NCBI GenBank assembly: GCA_019751475.1
Contig: JAIENH010000192.1
Span: 1-10,044, forward strand
Reading direction: 5' to 3'
Length of the DNA stretch: 10,044 nt
From: Cyclobacteriaceae bacterium
GTDB taxonomy: Bacteria > Bacteroidota > Bacteroidia > Cytophagales > Cyclobacteriaceae
Shown one piece after another: positions 5,908 through 10,044 of this stretch; the first letter of the stretch is position 1, and the number at the start of each line of letters is the position of its first letter. The notes under the pieces are model-generated. The model was not told the origin of the DNA. It saw nothing but the letters and a program-made list of their open reading frames with translations, and ran no database searches. The position numbers were made by a program, and so were the translations under genes.

Positions 5908-5980
5908 ATTGATTGATTTTTGCCTGGCACTAAGGTTGGCACCAACAGAATGAGAATTGTTAAATGAATTGGTAGGCTCT

Positions 5981-6017
5981 AAAAACAAAAAACCTCGAAT
6001 CCATAAGGAATTCGAGG
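5981..6017 (-). terminator. Rho-independent terminator of the tRNA-Ser gene
   Basis: On the minus strand a strong stem (CCTCGAATTCC pairing with GGATTCGAGG, one bulged base, loop TTAT) is followed directly by TTTTTTGTTTTT. It lies 25 bp after the tRNA 3' end. On the plus strand the trailing sequence is only weakly T-rich, but the hairpin could also help end the gene that stops at 5907. Confidence 0.8.
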
Positions 6018-6041
6018 CTTTAGTTTTGAATGATACTTACT

Positions 6042-6131
6042 TGGCAGAGGAGGAGGGATTCGAACCCCCGGACCCCGTGAAGGGTCTCCGGTTTTCAAGA
6101 CCGGTGCAATAAACCGCTCTACCACTCCTCT
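6042..6131 (-). tRNA. tRNA-Ser (anticodon UGA), CCA encoded
   Basis: On the minus strand the acceptor stem AGAGGAG pairs with CTCCTCT, followed by discriminator G and an encoded CCA (6044 to 6042). The D-arm region GGTAGAGCGG, the anticodon loop CTTGAAA flanked by a CCGGT/ACCGG-type stem (anticodon TGA), a long variable arm built on GACCC...GGGTC, and the T-loop GGTTCGAATCC are all present. The long variable arm and G discriminator identify it as serine; it reads UCN codons, mainly UCA. The terminator at 5981-6017 follows, and a consensus promoter lies at 6287-6317. Confidence 0.96.
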
Positions 6132-6137
6132 GTTTTT

Positions 6138-6196
6138 ATCCTCCGACTTGTCCGCCCGAAACGAAGTAAAGGCGGAAGCTTCAGGCGAAGGAGGAT
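6138..6196. repeat. GC-rich imperfect palindrome upstream of tRNA-Ser, probable dispersed repeat
   Basis: Outer arms ATCCTCC (6138-6144) and GGAGGAT (6190-6196) enclose inner arms TCCGCC (6151-6156) and GGCGGA (6171-6176), with a GAAGCTTC palindrome at 6175-6182. The block is more GC-rich than its surroundings and differs in style from the adjacent AT-rich spacer. It resembles intergenic repeats that I have seen misread as peptide segments in Bacteroidota annotations, but its copy number cannot be judged from one window. Confidence 0.45.
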
Positions 6197-6286
6197 TATC
6201 CTTCAAATCTCTACTCTCCGTAGCCTTTTCAACCACCGAAGCTTTAGCAAATGTGGTGGCAAAAGAGAGTTTTCAAATCAGGACTG

Positions 6287-6317
6287 CAAAAATAATGCTT
6301 TGTGCCAAACTGCAAAA
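6287..6317 (-). promoter_or_regulatory. candidate Bacteroidota promoter reading toward tRNA-Ser
   Basis: On the minus strand TTTTG (6317 to 6313), an 18-nt spacer and TATTTTTG (6294 to 6287) match the Bacteroidota -33 (TTTG) and -7 (TAnnTTTG) elements with near-ideal spacing. The predicted start lies about 150 bp before the tRNA, so a long leader containing the 6138-6196 palindrome would be transcribed. Confidence 0.4.
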
Positions 6318-6321
6318 CCAG

Positions 6322-7839
6322 CTACTCTTCGCTGAAATCAGAAAAGGTCTTTTTGATGTCCTTTACCGAAGGGGTGGGTCTTGATTGGGCAGGCAACTCC
6401 AGGGCCGTCAATTGATCGCTGTTAAGCAATCGTACCACCTCGTCACGGTCAGTCTCAAACTCGGTATTTCTTCGCGAAGATTTGAGCGAATATTTGCGCG
6501 CAAAAAAGTTTCCCTTCAATTGGAGTTGTGTGCGCAAGTCGCGGTTGGATTTTATTTTGTTCTGATACTCATTGGCATTCCGGCCGATTACCTGGCCAGC
6601 TTCCAGCGAGTTGAGTGTCAATACAGAGGTGCCACCCACTACCGATACAGCTTTGGAAGGATCTGTCTCGAGTACGAGGGGCGAGAGGCCGGTCATCGCG
6701 CCAAGGGATGCATTGATGATGGTGCGACTCTTCTTTCCCTTGCGGGCATTCCGATAAATCCGCTCCAGCTTTTCGTTATTTTCGTCAAGCAAATCGATAA
6801 GGTTTTTAGCGGAAGCAAGAGATGTAAAATATTTTCGGTACAGTACTTTGTCTTTTTCTTCGATGTTCTCCGTATCCGTCACGGTCACGCGCACCTTGCG
6901 CTGCACGCGGTTGTTTGACTTATCAAACGCAAAAAAAGTGAACTGCACTGTTTTTGTTTTCTCAGCCTCTTCTACAAAGGCATAACCTGGTGACCAGGCA
7001 AACTCCTGTTGTATTTTTGAATTTTCCTTGAGTGTCATTTTAGGTACGCGCAGATCAGAGCTGATGAAATCCACCTGCTCGATGTTATCATCACCATTTG
7101 GATCGGACACGTAGAGCTTAATGTAAATGAGTTCATTTTCTTTTATGCTCCAAAGACTGTCGCTCGGCACCAAGAGTAGCTCTGGGGGCAGATCAAGTTG
7201 CGTCTGCCCAATGCGTATCTTACCGATGGTCTCCGCCTTATCCGGTTGGTCTTGCACGATGAACTCAACGGAAAGCGGATTATTTTTTAGACTGTTGAAT
7301 TGGTTGCGCGAAGGTGTCCACGTGAAAAGACCAAGTGAAGTGAGTGAGGCTCCCTCCGGCATCTGTGCTTCTCGAGGTTTAAAAATGAGTGGGTCTCCAT
7401 CCCGGTCGCGCACATAGGAAGATGATATCTGGTATTGGTTCGGTGAGTTTTGTTTTACATAGAATGTGGGAAGTTCGTCCACTACGGGCGGTCGATTCAC
7501 ATGCTTTACTTTGAATGTAATCGGTTGTCGCTGGCGCTTTACATCTTTTCCTTCCGCCTGGAAGATTACACTGATTTCTTTTTGGCGGGCAAGCCGGTCC
7601 ACCAGATCGTAAGAAGGTGTCCAATTGAAATTGCCAATCGTATCAAGACTCATGTCAAACTCTCCACCACCATCTAGGCTAAATCGAACTGCCTGCGTAG
7701 CGTCACTCCAACCCAAGCGAAAGGCAATCGGTTTGCCTTCATCCACCTCTGCCCAATCAGGCTTGTCGGGAAAGACAATGTGTTGCGCTTGTAAAGTCGA
7801 GAAGCCAACGATTGATAAGATCAGGATTAACGTCCGCAT
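6322..7839 (-). CDS. secreted protein with three cadherin-like (putative Ig) repeats
   Basis: The product is 505 aa with this start. MRTLILILSIVGFSTLQAQ is a clear Sec signal peptide, which is why I place the start at 7839; longer frames from 7854 or 7911 only prepend residues to it. Three repeats follow, each about 100 aa and each carrying the same strand motif: FNWTPS (71-76), FTWTPS (172-177) and FAWSPG (280-285), with DRDGDP (145-150) and DPNGDD (246-251) acidic loops like calcium sites of cadherin-type domains. The linker VNRPPVVDELP (114-124) is typical between such domains. Residues about 325-505 form a different, mostly helical and charged region with a Gly/Ala-rich stretch (373-385), and no type IX secretion C-terminal domain is evident. 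Likely periplasmic or surface-exposed, with an adhesive or scaffolding role only by analogy. Confidence 0.85.
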   Translation of the reverse strand: MRTLILILSIVGFSTLQAQHIVFPDKPDWAEVDEGKPIAFRLGWSDATQAVRFSLDGGGEFDMSLDTIGNFNWTPSYDLVDRLARQKEISVIFQAEGKDVKRQRQPITFKVKHVNRPPVVDELPTFYVKQNSPNQYQISSSYVRDRDGDPLIFKPREAQMPEGASLTSLGLFTWTPSRNQFNSLKNNPLSVEFIVQDQPDKAETIGKIRIGQTQLDLPPELLLVPSDSLWSIKENELIYIKLYVSDPNGDDNIEQVDFISSDLRVPKMTLKENSKIQQEFAWSPGYAFVEEAEKTKTVQFTFFAFDKSNNRVQRKVRVTVTDTENIEEKDKVLYRKYFTSLASAKNLIDLLDENNEKLERIYRNARKGKKSRTIINASLGAMTGLSPLVLETDPSKAVSVVGGTSVLTLNSLEAGQVIGRNANEYQNKIKSNRDLRTQLQLKGNFFARKYSLKSSRRNTEFETDRDEVVRLLNSDQLTALELPAQSRPTPSVKDIKKTFSDFSEE

Positions 7840-7883
7840 GCGATAAAATAACATAAAAATACAGCGCAATGGAAGATGGAATG

Positions 7884-7891
7884 TAAATTTG
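7884..7891 (+). promoter_or_regulatory. -7 promoter element of the alkyltransferase-like gene
   Basis: TAAATTTG is an exact match to TAnnTTTG and lies 37 bp before the ATG at 7929, giving a leader of about 30 nt. No good -33 TTTG is found at the expected distance. Confidence 0.45.
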
Positions 7892-7928
7892 GACAAAAGC
7901 TGGGAAAGCAATTATCAAATTACTTGCA

Positions 7929-8285
7929 ATGAAGGGTGCACATCGCAAAACAGAAGACGGCACATACAATTTCTTTGATGATGTCTATGAAGTGGTGAAG
8001 CTCGTGCCCAAAGGGAGAGTGACCAGCTATGGCGCCATCGCCCGGTATCTTGGCACGGGCCTGAGTGCCCGCATGGTGGGCTGGGCCATGCATGCTGCGC
8101 ACGGTCAAAAAAGTGTGCCCGCTCACCGCGTAGTAAATAGTCAGGGCCTGCTGACGGGCAAGCATCATTTTAAAACACCGACAGAGATGCAGCGACTCCT
8201 GAAACGTGACGGTGTAAAAGTGGTGAAAGACAAAGTGCAAGACTTTGAGAAGCGGCTATGGGATCCCGCCAAGGAACTTCAGTAA
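7929..8285 (+). CDS. alkyltransferase-like (ATL) protein, MGMT family without active-site Cys
   Basis: A 118-aa protein equivalent to the DNA-binding domain of O6-alkylguanine-DNA alkyltransferase. Visible landmarks are FFDDVYEVVKLVPKGRVTSYG (15-35), with the Tyr of the nucleotide-flipping region, ARMVGWAM (47-54) carrying the Arg-finger position, and VPAHRVVNSQGLLTG (63-77). True MGMT/Ogt proteins have PCHR here; this one has PAHR (64-67), so it cannot accept an alkyl group. ATL proteins such as E. coli YbaZ, with PWHR, bind alkylated bases and hand the lesion to nucleotide excision repair; the same role is inferred here. The gene is divergent from the cadherin-like gene, and its stop is 3 bp from the convergent symporter stop. 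Confidence 0.9.
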   Translation: MKGAHRKTEDGTYNFFDDVYEVVKLVPKGRVTSYGAIARYLGTGLSARMVGWAMHAAHGQKSVPAHRVVNSQGLLTGKHHFKTPTEMQRLLKRDGVKVVKDKVQDFEKRLWDPAKELQ

Positions 8286-8288
8286 AAT

Positions 8289-9752
8289 CTACGCGACTGA
8301 TTTTTTCTTTTCATCCTTTGATGAGATTAATGCTAATCCCAGGAAGGTGATGGTTCCATTCAAAATATAAATTTCCCAACTGAATACATACCCGGAAAAC
8401 CACTTGACGGAGTTCGAGCTGATCATATAGCATAGCGCGGGAGAAAGCACACAAACTACAGGCACAAGTTTATCAATCACTTGCCGTTTGGTAAAAAGCC
8501 CGAACGTAAATAATCCGAGCAGTGGGCCGTATGTATAGCCTGCCACACTGAGTACTGCATCGATGAGCGAGCGGTTGTTAATTTCTTTAAAGATTAAAAT
8601 GATAATCAGAAACAGCACGGAGAATCCCAGATGCACCCAGTTCTTTTGTTTTTGTTTGACTGCCTCAGGTTTGTTTTTGAAATCCAGGAAGTCGATGCAA
8701 AAAGATGTCGTGAGTGCAGCCAGGGCGGAGTCAGCACTGGCGTAGGAGGAAGCAATAATTCCCAACAGGAAGAAGATACCCGCTACCAAACCAAACTCAC
8801 CGAGCGCTAGTCGAGGAAACAACTCATCGCTAAAAGCCGGAATGGAGAGCCCTTGCGACTGGCTGTAGATATAAAGCAGAGCCCCCAACGTGAGAAAAAG
8901 AAGATTGACAACCACGAGTGAATTGCTGAGCCAAAACATATTTTTTTGAGCTTCGTAGAGATTTTTGCAGGTAAGATTTTTTTGCATCAGATCTTGATCA
9001 AGGCCCGTCATGGCAATGGCGATAAACGCACCTCCAAAGAATTGCTTCGGAAAAAACAGCGGACTATTTACATCGTCAAAGTGAAAAACCTTGGATAGGT
9101 CGCTGTCATAGATGGCCTTTACCATGCCACCCAATGACATTCCCAATCGTGAAGAGATAAGGTAAACGCAAATGACAACGGCAGACACCAGAAAGGTGGT
9201 TTGAAACGTATCGGTCCAAACGATAGTCTTAATACCACCCTTGAATGTATAAACCCAGATCAAAAAAATAGTGATGGCCACGGTCACAAAAAAAGGAACG
9301 TTCCAGGCATCAAAGAGAAAAAGTTGAAGTACCGTAGCACTCAGGCACAAGCGAAGCGATGAGCCCACCGTGCGCGACAACAAAAAGAAGAATGCCCCCG
9401 TCTTATACGACCATCGGTCGAATCGTTGTTCAAGGTACGTATAGATTGACACCAAGTTGAGTCGGTAGTACATCGGCATTAGCACCGTCATGATCACCCA
9501 ATAGCCCAGCACGTAACCCAACACTACCTGAAAATACGCAAACCCAGTCTTGCCTACATTACCCGGCACCGACACAAATGTGATTCCCGAAAGGGAGGCA
9601 CCGATCATACCGAAGGCCACCACATACCAGGGTGACTGGCGATTGGCTGTAAAGAATGTGTCAGTAGTAGCTCCTTTGGATGTAAAATAAGAGATGGCGA
9701 TCAGCGCAGCGAAGTAGATAATGATGATGACGAGTACTAAGTAGGGGCTCAT
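8289..9752 (-). CDS. sodium:solute symporter (SSS family)
   Basis: A 487-aa polytopic inner-membrane protein with about 13 transmembrane helices. SSS hallmarks are present: ASLSGITFVSVPG (52-64) in the first core helix, YTFKGGIKTIVWTDTFQ (168-184), GLDQDLMQKNLTCKN (250-264), and ASSYASADSALAALTTSF (334-351), which contains the small hydroxyl residues of the Na2 sodium site. The family couples sodium entry to uptake of sugars, amino acids, nucleobases or organic acids; the substrate cannot be read from the sequence. The C-terminus ends in a charged SKDEKKKSVA tail. It is convergent with the ATL gene with a 3-bp gap, so no dedicated terminator fits there, and divergent from clpS. On the minus strand CAAGTTTG, about 17 bp before the start, is one base from the -7 consensus. 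Confidence 0.93.
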   Translation of the reverse strand: MSPYLVLVIIIIYFAALIAISYFTSKGATTDTFFTANRQSPWYVVAFGMIGASLSGITFVSVPGNVGKTGFAYFQVVLGYVLGYWVIMTVLMPMYYRLNLVSIYTYLEQRFDRWSYKTGAFFFLLSRTVGSSLRLCLSATVLQLFLFDAWNVPFFVTVAITIFLIWVYTFKGGIKTIVWTDTFQTTFLVSAVVICVYLISSRLGMSLGGMVKAIYDSDLSKVFHFDDVNSPLFFPKQFFGGAFIAIAMTGLDQDLMQKNLTCKNLYEAQKNMFWLSNSLVVVNLLFLTLGALLYIYSQSQGLSIPAFSDELFPRLALGEFGLVAGIFFLLGIIASSYASADSALAALTTSFCIDFLDFKNKPEAVKQKQKNWVHLGFSVLFLIIILIFKEINNRSLIDAVLSVAGYTYGPLLGLFTFGLFTKRQVIDKLVPVVCVLSPALCYMISSNSVKWFSGYVFSWEIYILNGTITFLGLALISSKDEKKKSVA

Positions 9753-9787
9753 AGTAGATTTGAAGGGACAAACTTGTTAATTTTTTT

Positions 9788-9795
9788 TACTTTTG
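9788..9795 (+). promoter_or_regulatory. -7 promoter element of clpS
   Basis: TACTTTTG is an exact TAnnTTTG match, following a run of eight T. A start about 7 nt downstream would fall at or after the ATG at 9801, which favours the ATG at 9834 as the translation start. Confidence 0.45.
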
Positions 9796-9833
9796 GAACC
9801 ATGATCAGGCACAAATCGCTTTTAGCGTGGAAG

Positions 9834-10044
9834 ATGGAAAAGTTGATAGCGCCAGAACGCGAAGAAAAGACCCTCGTAGCGTTGCTCGAAGAAGAGATTG
9901 ATGTTAAAGATCTCGTTGTCTTTAATGATGATTTCAACACCTTTGAGCATGTCATCAATACATTGATCCGCGTTTGTAAACACACACCCGAGCAGGCCGA
10001 GCAGTGTACCATGCTGATTCACTACAAAGGAAAGTGTGCCGTGA
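9834..10044 (+). CDS. clpS: ATP-dependent Clp protease adaptor ClpS (3' end outside window)
   Basis: The first 70 residues of ClpS, running off the window end. ClpS delivers N-degron substrates to the ClpAP (or ClpCP) protease. The conserved core is clear: LVVFNDDFNTFEHVINTL (27-44) holds the NDD motif (31-33) that contacts the substrate N-terminal amino group, and CTMLIHYKGKCAV (58-70) holds the pocket His63. Residues 1-26 form the flexible acidic N-terminal extension, normally variable in this family. I chose the ATG at 9834 because the -7 element at 9788-9795 would place the transcript start at or beyond the alternative in-frame ATG at 9801, which would add MIRHKSLLAWK. The gene is divergent from the symporter. 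Family identity is very secure; the start is not. Confidence 0.92.
   Translation, partial: MEKLIAPEREEKTLVALLEEEIDVKDLVVFNDDFNTFEHVINTLIRVCKHTPEQAEQCTMLIHYKGKCAV

Noticed and set aside
5935..5946. GTTGG-CA-CCAAC hairpin after the 5907 stop
   Set aside because: A 5-bp stem with a 2-nt loop is too small and lacks a T-tract; not a convincing terminator.
5990..6065. Possible attachment-site duplication of the tRNA-Ser 3' end
   Set aside because: The shared GGATTCGA is only about 8 bp, forms part of a terminator hairpin, and there is no integrase or mobile-element gene nearby.
5979..6236. Minus-strand open frame of 85 codons across the tRNA
   Set aside because: It translates the tRNA-Ser and the palindrome upstream; the peptide is the typical artefact of reading through a serine tRNA.
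6148..6384. Plus-strand open frame of 78 codons
   Set aside because: It starts in the GC-rich palindrome and runs into the 3' end of the oppositely oriented cadherin-like gene; no conserved features.
6385..6918. 177-codon plus-strand open frame opposite the cadherin-like gene
   Set aside because: It is fully contained on the opposite strand of a well-supported secreted protein and shows no domain, signal peptide or promoter of its own.

Overview
The window looks like chromosomal DNA of a Bacteroidota bacterium, probably from the Cytophagales side of the phylum. This is inferred from protein style (a ClpS with a Bacteroidota-like sequence, tandem PhnB-type VOC proteins, DUF998 and DoxX proteins, a secreted protein with cadherin-like repeats), the near absence of Shine-Dalgarno sequences, and several TAnnTTTG elements, the Bacteroidota -7 promoter motif. 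No phage, plasmid or CRISPR signature was seen.

Layout. Positions 219-3033 hold six closely packed minus-strand genes: VOC, VOC, DoxX, a DUF1579-like beta-barrel, DUF998 and DUF1801. They are divergent from a GlxA/AraC-type regulator (3187-4161). The intergenic space between them carries a near-perfect 10-bp inverted repeat and an 11-bp-spaced direct repeat, both good operator candidates. Next comes a translationally coupled MarR-GNAT pair on the minus strand (4158-5101). Its promoter region contains a perfect 7-bp-arm palindrome that looks like a MarR operator.

On the other side of that palindrome lies what I read as a broken outer-membrane-protein gene. A signal-peptide start (from 5153) is separated from its mature beta-barrel part (5368-5907) by about 170 bp of small palindromes with TTTA-type loops. 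A tRNA-Ser(UGA) with encoded CCA follows on the minus strand (6042-6131), with its own terminator and a GC-rich palindromic repeat just upstream.

The last third carries a secreted protein with three cadherin-like repeats (6322-7839, minus), a divergent alkyltransferase-like DNA repair protein in which the active-site Cys is Ala (7929-8285, plus), a sodium:solute symporter (8289-9752, minus), and the 5' part of clpS, cut by the window end (from 9834, plus).

Functionally the clearest units are the GlxA-AraC/six-gene cluster, whose small proteins belong to families often seen together in putative stress or xenobiotic-response loci but have no proven pathway here, and the MarR-GNAT operon. The remaining genes look like ordinary, independently transcribed chromosomal genes.
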